Assembly: GCA_017303675.1 (NCBI GenBank)
Contig: JAFLBX010000001.1
Coordinates: 1,561,970 to 1,625,969 of the forward strand
DNA length: 64,000 nucleotides
Source: Ignavibacteria bacterium
Lineage (GTDB): Bacteria > Bacteroidota > Ignavibacteria > Tepidaquicellales > OLB5
Reading direction: 5' to 3'
Part shown: positions 10,033-18,437 of the stretch, piece after piece
How the letters are laid out: the number at the start of each line of letters is the position of its first letter
How positions within the stretch are numbered: the first letter of the stretch is position 1
Notes under the pieces: model-generated
The model's database searches: none
What the model saw: the letters and a program-made list of their open reading frames with translations, nothing else
Told to the model about the DNA's origin: nothing
Translations under genes and position numbers: made by a program

Positions 10033-10051
10033 ATGTCACCCCTACGGGGTT
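10033..10051. repeat. ACCCCTACGGGGT palindromic repeat, copy 1
   Basis: ATGTCACCCCTACGGGGTT contains the near-palindrome ACCCC-TAC-GGGGT. Two further copies occur within 215 bp, and a related GACCCC..GGGGTC family recurs at 58680-59375. Confidence 0.75.
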
Positions 10052-10082
10052 CTGATTGTCTTTTTCTTATCGTTCTACAAAT

Positions 10083-10101
10083 ATGTCACCCCTACGGGGT
10101 T
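10083..10101. repeat. ACCCCTACGGGGT palindromic repeat, copy 2
   Basis: Identical 19 bases to the copy at 10033-10051, same orientation, 50 bp away. Confidence 0.75.
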
Positions 10102-10146
10102 TTCAATATGTCGTAAACCAATTGCCGTAGGAAGGCACCTATCCGC

Positions 10147-10175
10147 TTGTCATACCCGCGTAGGCGGGTATCCAG
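10147..10175. repeat. CCCGC/GCGGG palindromic repeat, copy 2
   Basis: TGTCATACCCGCGTAGGCGG followed by GTATCCAG; stem ATACCCGC / GCGGGTAT as in copy 1, with a variable loop. Confidence 0.75.
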
Positions 10176-10246
10176 ACTAATATTTCTTTCAATGTATAAT
10201 CCACGGATAACGATTATACATTATAGGAAAATTGTATTTATATTTT

Positions 10247-10265
10247 ATGTCACCCATACGGGGTT
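10247..10265. repeat. ACCCCTACGGGGT palindromic repeat, copy 3 (diverged)
   Basis: ATGTCACCCATACGGGGTT; one base differs from the other two copies and breaks one pair of the stem. Confidence 0.7.
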
Positions 10266-10306
10266 AAGATTTTTTTTCGATGTAAGTGGTTAGTTCATAC
10301 ATAAAA

Positions 10307-10338
10307 AAAAGAGGCTCTCTTTTCAGAGAGCCTCTTTT
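10307..10338 (-). terminator. Terminator of the T9SS gene 10359-11687
   Basis: AAAAGAGGCTCTC..GAGAGCCTCTTTT forms a stem of about 13 bp with a TTTTC-type loop and T-rich flanks, 20 nt after the stop. The symmetric A/T flanks would also let it work on the plus strand. Confidence 0.85.
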
Positions 10339-10358
10339 AAATCTGTTTTTTTGCTTTT

Positions 10359-11687
10359 TTACTTAACTAACATCATTTTCTTTGTATCTGTGAATCCGTT
10401 TGAATTCAAAGTATAGAAGTAGATACCTGATGAAAGTCCGCTGAGGTCTACGTTTTCAACGTAGTTGCCTGCAACGTGATCTTTGTTAACAACAGTCATA
10501 ACTTCAACACCTAAGCTGTTATATACCTTTATTGATACATTACCGCTTACAGGAACTGAATATTTGATTGTTGTTGAAGGATTGAACGGATTAGGATAGT
10601 TCTGTTCAAGAGCGAATTTTGTCGGTGTTGTAGTATTACCCGGGTCAATTCCTACCGGACTTGAAAGTTTTACAACGCTTCCGTCACCTGCAACACAATA
10701 TCCATTAATTGTTCCGCTGTTGTTCTGAACTGAAATATCGAAGAATCCGGTGATTGCAGAAGTTGTCATACCAATCCAAGTTGTTCCGTTATCAGTGGTC
10801 ATTCTGATACCGTTTGTAGTAGCTGATGTAGCTAGGAAACATATGTTTGTTCCCGGAACCCATCTTAATACGTTTAATGTGCTTGTTCCTGTACCGCCTG
10901 TTGAAACAGTTGTCCAGGGACCGCCGGGTCCGTTGGTTGAACGTGATATATTCGGATAGGAAGCGCTTGATATAACAAGACCGTTAAGCTTGTTATCGTT
11001 AAATGCAGCGCCTGATGTGAATGTACCTGTTACGCTTACGGCTGTTCCGGTCCATGTTGTACCGCCGTTTGATGTCCAGCCAAGTCTTGGAGCTGTGCTT
11101 GCACCGCTGCCGTAGAACTGGTTATCAATACAGAATACTGCAGGTAATGAACCGATCGTGAAACCAACACCGGTCATGTTCTGGAGTGTCCAGTTTAAAC
11201 CGCCGTTTGTGGAGGTGAACATAACTGCTGTTCCGGCAAAAGCGTCAGACTGTGCAATTAAAAAGTTCGGATTGGTAGAAGCTTTAACTATACCGTTAAA
11301 GAATCCGCCTGAACCGCCTGTTGTTAAAACTGTTGTCCAGGTTGTTCCGCCGTCAGTGGTCCTTTTAATATTAGCAGATCCTGATGCGGGGCCATCACCA
11401 ACTAAAAATGTGTTTGCGTCTATCATGCAGCCTGCGTAAAGCTCGCCGCCTGATAAGTTACCTGAAGCATTTACAAAGTTAGCTCCGCCGTTTGTGGTTT
11501 TGAAAACTCTTGGTGCACCGGTAACGCCGCCTACAACTATAGCGTTGTTTCCGTCTAGACAGTAAACACCAGGGTTTGTACCAAGACCGGTGATCTGGAT
11601 TGAACCTGGGCAGTATGTCCACTGTGAAAAGGTATTAGCAGCAAAAATAAAAGCTGCAGCCAATACAAAAAGTTTAAGAAATTTCAT
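10359..11687 (-). CDS. T9SS-sorted secreted beta-propeller protein (paralogue)
   Basis: 442 residues with signal peptide (MKFLKLFVLAAAFIFAANTF), repeated T-x-N-G-G motifs (KTTNGGANF, RTTDGGTTW, TSTNGGLNW, WTSNGGTTW, MTTDNGTTW) and a C-terminal sorting domain starting NYPNPFNPSTTIKYSVP and ending KKMMLVK. Same length, architecture and repeat phrasing as the 8377-9708 product, so the two look like an old tandem duplication. More GC-rich and repetitive than its neighbours; a strong private terminator suggests it is well expressed. Confidence 0.86.
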   Translation of the reverse strand: MKFLKLFVLAAAFIFAANTFSQWTYCPGSIQITGLGTNPGVYCLDGNNAIVVGGVTGAPRVFKTTNGGANFVNASGNLSGGELYAGCMIDANTFLVGDGPASGSANIKRTTDGGTTWTTVLTTGGSGGFFNGIVKASTNPNFLIAQSDAFAGTAVMFTSTNGGLNWTLQNMTGVGFTIGSLPAVFCIDNQFYGSGASTAPRLGWTSNGGTTWTGTAVSVTGTFTSGAAFNDNKLNGLVISSASYPNISRSTNGPGGPWTTVSTGGTGTSTLNVLRWVPGTNICFLATSATTNGIRMTTDNGTTWIGMTTSAITGFFDISVQNNSGTINGYCVAGDGSVVKLSSPVGIDPGNTTTPTKFALEQNYPNPFNPSTTIKYSVPVSGNVSIKVYNSLGVEVMTVVNKDHVAGNYVENVDLSGLSSGIYFYTLNSNGFTDTKKMMLVK

Positions 11688-11801
11688 GTAGTAATTACCT
11701 CCAATAATTCTCCTTATTTAGGGAGAGGTTTTGTTAATTAAATGTTAACGCTTTGATTGAAGCAAATGTAACTATCCAATAGTAAAAAAACAATATATTT
11801 A

Positions 11802-13235
11802 TTAATTTTTTTGCAGAAAATTAAATATTCGCTTTATAACCCCATCTTTTCCCAATACTACCATAACTTCAAATATTCCGGGGCTAACTGTTTTTCCCGT
11901 TAGACTTAATCTTAAAATATGTATCAAAGCTGCGGCTTTTACCCCTTTTAATTCAGCAAATTCTCTTAAATTTTGCTCTATTATACCAGATTTCCAATCG
12001 CTTATGCTTTCTAATCTTGATGCGAATTCTGTAAATACAGGCTTGATCTCATCTACCCAGTACTTTGAAAGTCCTTTTTCATCATAAACCCCGGGTTCTT
12101 TGAAAAAATACCCCGCAAAGTCATAAATATCATTAATTGTATTCAGCCTTTCTTTCATAAGCCTTATTACTGAATTTATATAATTATCTTCAAAATCTTT
12201 AAGCTCAATTCCGTTTTCCATGATATATTTTGAGCTCTTTGCAGCTGATAAAAGCTCTCCTTCTGAAGCACTCCTGATATATTCAGAATTTATCCAGTTC
12301 AGCTTTTTCATATCAAATACTGATGAGGATTTATTCACTCTTTCAAAAGTGAACATTCTTATCAATTCCTCTTTTGATGCTATTTCAATATTATTTTCCG
12401 GACCAAAGCCCAGCAGGGTTAAAAAGTTGAACATTGCTTCCGGTAAATATCCTTTATAATTGTAGTCTTCAACACCAACGGGACTTCTTCTTTTTGAAAG
12501 CTTTTTCTTTTCTTCATCCAGTATCATAGGCAGATGTGCAAATTCAGGCACATCCCAGCCCATTGCTTTATACAGTAATATTTGTTTCGGTGTGTTTGAA
12601 AGATGATCATCGCCTCTGATTATATGAGTAATATTCATATCATGGTCATCAACCACAACAGCTATCATATAAACAGGTGTGCCGTCTGATCTCAATATTA
12701 CAAAGTCGTCAATTTCAGAATTATTGAATGTTGTGCTTCCGTGAACAATATCATTGAATTCAGTTTTTCCTTCCGGCACTTTAAACCTGATTGCGTACGG
12801 TTTACCTTCGGAAAGATATTTGTTAACTGTATTTTCATCAAGATTTAATGAAGCACGGTTGTACTTAAAAACCGTTTTATTCTTCTGTGCAAGCTTTCTC
12901 TGTTCATCAAGTTCTTCGGCTGTTTCAAATGCATAGTATGCTTTTCCGGCTTTCAAAAGCTCGTAAGCAACTTCCTTGTGGCGTTCAATATTCAATGCCT
13001 GGTAAACAATAGGCTCATCCGGCATCATTCCAAGCCATTGCATACTTCTTACAATTTGCTCAGAAAGCTCGCTTTTGCTTCTTTCAGGGTCAGTATCTTC
13101 AATTCTAAGCAGGAATTTCCCGTTTTTATTCTTTGCGAAAAGCCAGTTAAATATAGCCGTTCTTGCGCCCCCAACATGCAAAAAACCTGTTGGCGAAGGC
13201 GCAAATCTTACACGAATTTCATTCATTTTTTTCAT
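11802..13235 (-). CDS. gltX: Glutamyl-tRNA synthetase
   Basis: 477 residues, normal for bacterial GluRS. The class I signature FAPSPTGFLHVGG (H20-V-G-G) and the KLSKR motif (residues 245-249) are intact, as is LLRIEDTDPERS. The zinc-binding Cys residues of the E. coli enzyme (around residue 100) are absent, as in many GluRS. Attaches glutamate to tRNA-Glu in the cytoplasm; no gatCAB is visible here to say whether it is non-discriminating. The ATG at 13235 is followed three codons later by another ATG (MNEIRVRF), which may be the true start. Monocistronic, divergent from the MerR gene. Confidence 0.97.
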   Translation of the reverse strand: MKKMNEIRVRFAPSPTGFLHVGGARTAIFNWLFAKNKNGKFLLRIEDTDPERSKSELSEQIVRSMQWLGMMPDEPIVYQALNIERHKEVAYELLKAGKAYYAFETAEELDEQRKLAQKNKTVFKYNRASLNLDENTVNKYLSEGKPYAIRFKVPEGKTEFNDIVHGSTTFNNSEIDDFVILRSDGTPVYMIAVVVDDHDMNITHIIRGDDHLSNTPKQILLYKAMGWDVPEFAHLPMILDEEKKKLSKRRSPVGVEDYNYKGYLPEAMFNFLTLLGFGPENNIEIASKEELIRMFTFERVNKSSSVFDMKKLNWINSEYIRSASEGELLSAAKSSKYIMENGIELKDFEDNYINSVIRLMKERLNTINDIYDFAGYFFKEPGVYDEKGLSKYWVDEIKPVFTEFASRLESISDWKSGIIEQNLREFAELKGVKAAALIHILRLSLTGKTVSPGIFEVMVVLGKDGVIKRIFNFLQKN

Positions 13236-13314
13236 AATATAGGCAAATTAAGCATAACTGCTTTCATTTGCTATTGACTAATCTGATTTAATGAAGTATT
13301 TTAATAGTTACCTG

Positions 13315-13345
13315 TTGAAAAGTATCACAAAAATAAGTATTTTTG
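13315..13345 (+). promoter_or_regulatory. Bacteroidota-type promoter of the MerR-like gene
   Basis: TTG at 13315-13317, a 20-nt spacer and TATTTTTG at 13338-13345 fit the TTG/TAnnTTTG pattern. The inferred start of transcription near 13351 leaves a leader of about 20 nt before the ATG at 13370. Confidence 0.55.
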
Positions 13346-13369
13346 AATTAAATCATAAGAATTAAATTT

Positions 13370-13831
13370 ATGGCTATGAAAAATTTTTCAATGAAAAAGC
13401 TGTATTATTCTATCAGCGAGGTGAGCAGAATATGTGACCTGGAGCAGTACGTACTTAGGTATTGGGAAACAGAATTTGAACAGCTTAAACCTGCCAAAAA
13501 TTCATCAGGCAACAGGATCTATACAAATAAAGATATTAAAATGATCCTGTTAATTAAAAAGTTACTTAAAGAAGAAAAATATACCATCGAAGGCGCAAAA
13601 AAAATTATTAAAAATTATAATATCGGCGATGACGGCACTGAAAAATCCGATATGAATGTTGTTGACGTGCAAAAACAAAAAGCCGGCGAGCTTAGTTTGT
13701 TTGATAGCCACCAGGGCTCAACTGAAACAGCAGTGATGGAAGATGGCGAAAACCAGGGCGATAAGATGGTAGAAGATCTGAAAGAACTAAGAAAGTTTCT
13801 GGAAGAATTATATAACCAGTTAGATGATTGA
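13370..13831 (+). CDS. MerR-family transcriptional regulator
   Basis: 153 residues. Residues 10-80 form a MerR winged helix: YSISEVSRICDLEQYVLRYW, then EFEQLKPAKNSSGNRIYTNK, then a helix with LLKEEKYTIEGAKKII. The C-terminus is acidic and ends in a short coiled coil (DLKELRKFLEELYNQL), with no effector-binding cysteines or GyrI domain. This short type is common next to housekeeping genes in Bacteroidota; its ligand is unknown. The next ATG (codon 3) is an equally possible start. Confidence 0.85.
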   Translation: MAMKNFSMKKLYYSISEVSRICDLEQYVLRYWETEFEQLKPAKNSSGNRIYTNKDIKMILLIKKLLKEEKYTIEGAKKIIKNYNIGDDGTEKSDMNVVDVQKQKAGELSLFDSHQGSTETAVMEDGENQGDKMVEDLKELRKFLEELYNQLDD

Positions 13832-13891
13832 ATAATTATGCACGAAGCGCCTGCCTGCCAAAACGGAAGTGCAGGCTGGAAGGATCTCGTT

Positions 13892-13925
13892 AAAGGCTCG
13901 GAAAAACTTCCGGGCCTTCTTATTT
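13892..13925 (+). terminator. Terminator after the MerR-like gene
   Basis: Stem AAGGCTCGGAA / TTCCGGGCCTT (11 pairs with one T-G) around an AAAC loop, followed by CTTATTTATAAA. 61 nt after the stop. Confidence 0.7.
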
Positions 13926-14570
13926 ATAAAGATTCTTTAAATATACATTCCCAAACGGAAGTTTAGGATTGAGAAGATGAAATTTTACCAAAGGGCTATT
14001 TCATAAATAATTTGCGAGGAGCTTTAGCGACGAAGCAATCTTAAAAATTTACTAAGTTTCTCAAACAAAAAATTATAATTGTACTATCAAGGCAGCCCCT
14101 TTTTTTATGTGGTCTGCTCATTTTTAGGGCTTTAATGATCACAATACTTATCCTTTTAACTTGACAGTGTAAATTGCATATATTATATTTAAGTAATATG
14201 CTGATAGCATATTATAAATAAAGACTTCCTTTGCGTAATTTTTCATTGCTTAAAATGCCGCTTTCATTGATGATTTTAACAAATCCGGTATGCAGTTCTG
14301 CCAGGCTGTTATTTGAATTATTTTTCAGTCTCATCTGTCTCATTTATATCGTAAAAACACTACCGGTGAGAATTGCTGCAAATTTATACGGGAATCAATG
14401 AATTTACATAAAAAAACATATTTGAGTTTATTTTTTGAGACAAATGAGACAAGGTAATAGGATCCTTTATTTGATAAGCATTTCTATTTTAAAAATACCT
14501 TTATATACAAATTTTGTAAGTGAAATTGGATAAAAAAAATATTAATTTAGTGTTCTGTTCAGGTTTATTT
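13926..14570. other. Gene-free spacer before tRNA-Pro
   Basis: AT-rich, without a supportable ORF. It holds GCGAGGAGCTTTAGCGACGA followed by AGCAATC (14015-14041), a member of a common intergenic repeat type, and a 10-bp inverted pair TGTCTCATTT (14336-14345) / AAATGAGACA (14442-14451). No riboswitch or small-RNA family could be recognised. Confidence 0.6.
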
Positions 14571-14644
14571 CGGCGCGTAGCGCAGCCCGGTAGCGCACCA
14601 CTTTGGGGTAGTGGGGGTCGCTGGTTCAAGTCCAGTCGCGCCGA
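14571..14644 (+). tRNA. tRNA-Pro (GGG)
   Basis: Full cloverleaf by hand: acceptor CGGCGCG / CGCGCCG, D stem GCGC / GCGC, anticodon stem CCACT / AGTGG with loop TTGGGGT (anticodon GGG at 14605-14607), T arm GCTGG-TTCAAGT-CCAGT, discriminator A. CCA is not encoded. Confidence 0.95.
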
Positions 14645-14853
14645 CTTGAGTTTCTTCACTAAATTAATGTTTTTACTGTATTGTGTTCTATGCAACCTTT
14701 ATTTAACTTTATGCATTAAAACTATGGAGCCCTATTTAATTAACCATATTTAAACTTATTCTTTAGGCTATTACCCTAAGTGTATTATTTTTATAGGGTT
14801 CTTGATTTTTAATTCTTTATTGTTTAAGTTTGAATGGTTCTTTTCAATATTAA

Positions 14854-14935
14854 GCTGGAGTGGCGGAATTGGTATACGCACATGCCTTAGGAGCATGCGC
14901 CGTAAGGCTTAGGAGTTCGAGTCTCCTCTCCAGTA
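14854..14935 (+). tRNA. tRNA-Leu (TAG)
   Basis: Acceptor GCTGGAG / CTCCAGT (G-U at pair 1), anticodon stem CATGC / GCATG with loop CTTAGGA (anticodon TAG at 14888-14890), long class II variable arm CGCCGTAAGGCTT, T arm AGGAG-TTCGAGT-CTCCT, discriminator A. CCA is not encoded. Confidence 0.95.
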
Positions 14936-14945
14936 CAAGTTTTAC

Positions 14946-15027
14946 CGAGAGGGAATTCAGGAAATACGCATCCCGCTAGGGCGGGACGCCGTAAGGCTTA
15001 GGAGTCCCTGAGTCTCCTCTTCAGTAC
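14946..15027 (+). pseudogene. Degenerate tandem copy of tRNA-Leu
   Basis: The stretch repeats the 3' half of the tRNA-Leu just upstream: ACGCCGTAAGGCTTAGGAGT is shared, then a T arm with a two-base insertion (AGGAGTCCCTGAGTCTCCT) and CTTCAGTACAAGTTTT matching the flank of the real gene. The acceptor 5' strand and D arm are ruined, and the anticodon arm is replaced by TCCCG-CTAGGG-CGGGA, a perfect stem with a 6-base loop. Not expected to fold or charge as a tRNA. Confidence 0.75.
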
Positions 15028-15077
15028 AAGTTTTTAAAAACTTAAATTTTCGGGACTAATAAATCATAATCTAAAAC

Positions 15078-16361
15078 ATGTCCAATAAAACCAACATCAA
15101 AAACATTAACTCACCGGTTTGTTCATTCTGCGGAAGAAGCGCTAATAAAGTAACCAGTATGATCGCAGGACCTTCCAACTACGTTGGAAAAAAGGTCTAC
15201 ATATGCGATATGTGTGTTACTAATGCAATGACAATCATTAAGCAGAGCACAGCGGCAAGTCTAAACAAGAACATGCCGCAAAGACATGAGCTTACCCCTG
15301 AAGGAATTAAGAAATTCTTAGACCAGTATGTTGTTGGCCAGGATGCTGCTAAAAAAGTACTTTCAGTAGCTGTATACAATCATTACAAAAGAATTGATTC
15401 AAATGAATTCAGCTATGTTGATGATGTTGAAATAGAAAAAAGCAATATTATGCTTATCGGTCCGACAGGGAGCGGTAAGACCTTCCTGGCACAAACACTT
15501 GCCAAGCTGCTCGATGTTCCGTTTGCAATAGCAGATGCAACAACATTGACCGAAGCCGGTTATGTTGGCGATGATGTTGAAACAATTCTTGTTCACCTGC
15601 TTCAATCTGCAAACTATGATGTTAAAAAGGCTGAACGCGGTATTGTTTATGTAGATGAAATTGATAAGATATCACGTAAATCTGACAGCACCTCTATAAC
15701 CCGCGATGTATCAGGTGAAGGTGTGCAGCAGGCACTTCTTAAAATTATAGAAGGAACTACAGCTAACGTGCCTCCCAAAGGCGGAAGGAAACATCCTGAA
15801 CAGCCGCTCATAAGTATAAATACAAAAAATATTCTGTTTATCTGCGGCGGAGCTTTTGACGGGCTTGAAAAAGTAATACAGCAAAGAGTCTCGCAAACAT
15901 CCATAGGTTTCGGAACCGAAATAATCAGCAAAAAATCAAAAGAATATGATGAGCTTATGGGACAGGTAGAGCCTGATGATCTTATCAGGTTCGGGTTAAT
16001 TCCTGAATTCATTGGCAGGCTGCCAATAACTGCAGTGCTTAATTCACTCAACGAAGAAGCATTGCTTTCAATTTTAACTGAGCCTAAGAATGCAATTGTT
16101 AAGCAGTATAAAAAACTCTTCAGGATGGAAGGTGTGGAACTTGAGTTTGAAGACAGCGCATTAAGGGCAGTTGTAAAAAAAGCTATCACTAAGGGAACAG
16201 GGGCACGCGCCCTGCGCTCAATACTCGAAGAAATTATGATCGATATAATGTATAAGCTGCCATCAAAAGAAAATGTTTCCAAGTGTGTAATTACTGATAA
16301 AGTGATTGAGAAAAAAGATCAGCCGGTTTATATACAGGAATCAACAACGAAATATGCTTAA
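15078..16361 (+). CDS. clpX: ATP-dependent Clp protease ATP-binding subunit ClpX
   Basis: 427 residues, normal length. N-terminal C4 zinc-binding domain (C15, C18, C43, C46), Walker A GPTGSGKT (residues 128-135), Walker B VYVDEIDK (190-197), the GYVGDDVE pore loop and a standard C-terminal small domain. Unfolds tagged substrates for ClpP; clpP is not beside it in this window, unlike in many bacteria. An intact terminator follows at 16386. Confidence 0.97.
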   Translation: MSNKTNIKNINSPVCSFCGRSANKVTSMIAGPSNYVGKKVYICDMCVTNAMTIIKQSTAASLNKNMPQRHELTPEGIKKFLDQYVVGQDAAKKVLSVAVYNHYKRIDSNEFSYVDDVEIEKSNIMLIGPTGSGKTFLAQTLAKLLDVPFAIADATTLTEAGYVGDDVETILVHLLQSANYDVKKAERGIVYVDEIDKISRKSDSTSITRDVSGEGVQQALLKIIEGTTANVPPKGGRKHPEQPLISINTKNILFICGGAFDGLEKVIQQRVSQTSIGFGTEIISKKSKEYDELMGQVEPDDLIRFGLIPEFIGRLPITAVLNSLNEEALLSILTEPKNAIVKQYKKLFRMEGVELEFEDSALRAVVKKAITKGTGARALRSILEEIMIDIMYKLPSKENVSKCVITDKVIEKKDQPVYIQESTTKYA

Positions 16362-16385
16362 TAATTGTATGGTAACCAAAGTATC

Positions 16386-16414
16386 AAAAGGAACGGTAAT
16401 ACCGTTCCTTTTTT
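16386..16414 (+). terminator. Terminator of clpX
   Basis: AAAGGAACGGT / ACCGTTCCTTT stem around AAT, then TTTT; 25 nt after the clpX stop. Confidence 0.88.
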
Positions 16415-16540
16415 GTTAATAGTATCTTATCACTTATATTTTTATCTTTGTAAATTCACGAAAATTACAGGAGAAATACCATCGCTACCATAAAAACCAA
16501 TATCGCTCAGGACCAGACTTATCACGAACGCGAAGATAAT

Positions 16541-18136
16541 ATGAAGAACCTTCTTCGAAAGGTTAATGCCGCAGCAAAGGAAATATCACTTGGCGGCGGG
16601 AAAAAAGCAATTGAGAAGCTTCATGGCCAGAAAAAGCTGCACTGCAGGGAACGCGTAGAGTTGCTTATTGATAAAGGTTCATTTTTTATGGAAATAGGTC
16701 TGTTCACAGCTTATGGAATGTATAAGGAATACGGCGGTGCACCTTCAAGCGGAACGATATTTGGTATCGGGAAGATACACGGGCGCAATTGTGTTATAGT
16801 AGCAAATGATGCTACAGTTAAGGCAGGAGCATGGTTCCCGATTACATGCAAAAAAAATCTGAGAGCCCAGGAAATTGCCATCGAAAACAGGCTGCCGATA
16901 ATTTATCTGGTTGATTCAGCCGGAGTATTCCTTCCGCTGCAGGAAGATATTTTTCCGGATAAAGAACACTTCGGAAGGATATTCAGAAATAATGCTGTAA
17001 TGAGCTCTATGGGTATTCCCCAGATAGCCGCTATTATGGGACCCTGTGTTGCAGGTGGAGCTTACCTGCCAATTATGAGTGATGAAGCACTGATAGTTGA
17101 AGGTAACGGAAGCGTATTCCTTGCAGGCTCACACCTGGTAAAGGCAGCAATCGGAGAAAATATCGAAAACGAAGCCCTCGGCGGAGCTACCGTTCACACA
17201 GAAATTTCAGGCGTTACTGATTATAAAATGAAAAGCGATGAAGAATGCCTTGAAACGATCAGGAACCTGGTAAGCAAATTCGGACACACAGAAAGAGCCG
17301 GCTTTGACAGGATTGAACCTAAAGAACCGCTGTACCCGGAAAAGGAAATATACGGCATAATGCCGCAGGATAGGGCAAAGCCTTATGATATGTATGAGCT
17401 GATAGCAAGAATAACTGATGGAAGTGAAATTGATGAGTATAAAGCCGGTTATGGCAAGACGATCATTACTGCATACGCCAGAATTAACGGCTGGTCAGTG
17501 GGAATAGTAGCAAACCAGCGCAAGATTGAAAAGACAGCAAAAGGTGAAATGCAGGTTGGCGGGGTAATTTATTCAGATAGCGCAGATAAAGGCGCAAGAT
17601 TCATAATGAACTGTAACCAGAAAAAAATACCGCTGGTATTTTTACAGGATGTAACAGGCTTTATGGTGGGTTCCAGGGCAGAGCATGGCGGCATAATTAA
17701 AGACGGCGCTAAGATGGTGAACGCTGTGGCTAATTCCGTTGTACCTAAAATAACACTGATAGTTGGCAACAGCTACGGCGCGGGCAATTACGCAATGTGC
17801 GGCAAGGCATATGACCCCAGGTTCATTTTTGCTTACCCAACTGCATCAATTGCAGTGATGGGCGGTGCGCAGGCATCAAGTGTGCTGCTTAATATCAAAG
17901 TGGGACAGCTCAAAAAACAGGGAAAAGAGCTTAGTGAAGAAGAACAGAATGCAATGCTTAAGGAAATTAAAGATCATTATGATGAACACGCGGATCCGCT
18001 TTACGCTGCTTCGCAGCTTTGGGTTGATGGTATTATTGATCCTGCTGAAACCCGCAAGGTAATTTCAACCTGCCTTGAGTGTGCTGATAATAATCCAAAT
18101 ATGCCTAAGTTTAACCCGGGTGTGCTGCAGGTGTGA
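16541..18136 (+). CDS. Acyl-CoA carboxylase carboxyltransferase (beta) subunit
   Basis: 531 residues from the first ATG. Two crotonase-fold halves with oxyanion-hole glycines: MGPCVAGGAYLPIMSDEA in the N-terminal half and GNSYGAGNYAMCGKAYDP in the C-terminal half. QDVTGFMVG and the full length match the methylcrotonyl-/propionyl-CoA carboxylase type. It moves CO2 from biotin carrier protein to an acyl-CoA. In-frame sequence continues 20 codons upstream to an ATC at 16481 (I-A-T-I-K-T-N), preceded by AGGAG with 7-nt spacing; the family commonly starts with M-A-T-x-x-T, so the true start may be that ATC. No biotin carboxylase gene is adjacent. Confidence 0.93.
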   Translation: MKNLLRKVNAAAKEISLGGGKKAIEKLHGQKKLHCRERVELLIDKGSFFMEIGLFTAYGMYKEYGGAPSSGTIFGIGKIHGRNCVIVANDATVKAGAWFPITCKKNLRAQEIAIENRLPIIYLVDSAGVFLPLQEDIFPDKEHFGRIFRNNAVMSSMGIPQIAAIMGPCVAGGAYLPIMSDEALIVEGNGSVFLAGSHLVKAAIGENIENEALGGATVHTEISGVTDYKMKSDEECLETIRNLVSKFGHTERAGFDRIEPKEPLYPEKEIYGIMPQDRAKPYDMYELIARITDGSEIDEYKAGYGKTIITAYARINGWSVGIVANQRKIEKTAKGEMQVGGVIYSDSADKGARFIMNCNQKKIPLVFLQDVTGFMVGSRAEHGGIIKDGAKMVNAVANSVVPKITLIVGNSYGAGNYAMCGKAYDPRFIFAYPTASIAVMGGAQASSVLLNIKVGQLKKQGKELSEEEQNAMLKEIKDHYDEHADPLYAASQLWVDGIIDPAETRKVISTCLECADNNPNMPKFNPGVLQV

Positions 18137-18185
18137 TGAGAATTCAAATTATAAAAAACCACATTTATTTCAAAATATTAAGATT

Positions 18186-18437
18186 ATGAAACCTGAAATT
18201 TATTATAAACTTTTTGATGGTCAACACCATATAGATTATGATCAGTATGGCAAACCAATCGCTATTATAAGAATAGTTAAAGAAGGTAATAGATATAAAG
18301 CATACAACATAAAGAATCCTAATTTATTTGAATATTTTGATTCAGCAAAAGAGTTTTTAAGCGCAATAGGTTCTCCTGCCACTAGACCAAATGCATTTGA
18401 TGATCAAACAGGTGAAGATATTTTTTGGGGTAGATGA
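18186..18437 (+). CDS. Hypothetical 83-residue protein upstream of trypsin-like protease
   Basis: Not recognised. It begins MKPEIYYKLFDGQHHIDYDQ, is soluble, lacks a signal peptide and is rich in Tyr, Phe and Asp. The ATG at 18186 fits the gap after the carboxyltransferase; longer readings start inside that gene. The stop overlaps the start of the protease gene by 4 nt (ATGA), implying coupled expression. Both genes are clearly more AT-rich than the flanking clpX and carboxylase genes, which hints at later acquisition. Confidence 0.65.
   Translation: MKPEIYYKLFDGQHHIDYDQYGKPIAIIRIVKEGNRYKAYNIKNPNLFEYFDSAKEFLSAIGSPATRPNAFDDQTGEDIFWGR

Larger units (their letters stand above)
9709..10358. other. 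650-bp spacer holding two families of palindromic repeats
   Basis: No credible gene. It contains two CATACCCGCG..GCGGGTAT inverted repeats, three CACCCCTACGGGG-type repeats and, at its right end, the terminator of the downstream-lying T9SS gene. The palindromes are listed separately. Confidence 0.8.

Noticed and set aside
13926-14570. Spacer before the tRNAs examined for a riboswitch, tmRNA or 6S RNA
   Set aside because: No conserved core of any of these could be seen; only scattered repeats.
14936-15027. Second tRNA-Leu as a functional gene
   Set aside because: Acceptor and D arms are missing or mismatched, the anticodon loop has 6 bases and the T arm has an insertion.
15647-16282. 211-codon open frame on the minus strand inside clpX
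   Set aside because: It is the antisense shadow of a conserved gene, without a ribosome site or recognisable protein.
18075-18186. Longer reading of the 83-residue protein starting inside the carboxyltransferase gene
   Set aside because: The extra 37 residues overlap conserved coding sequence and have no ribosome site; the ATG at 18186 is simpler.
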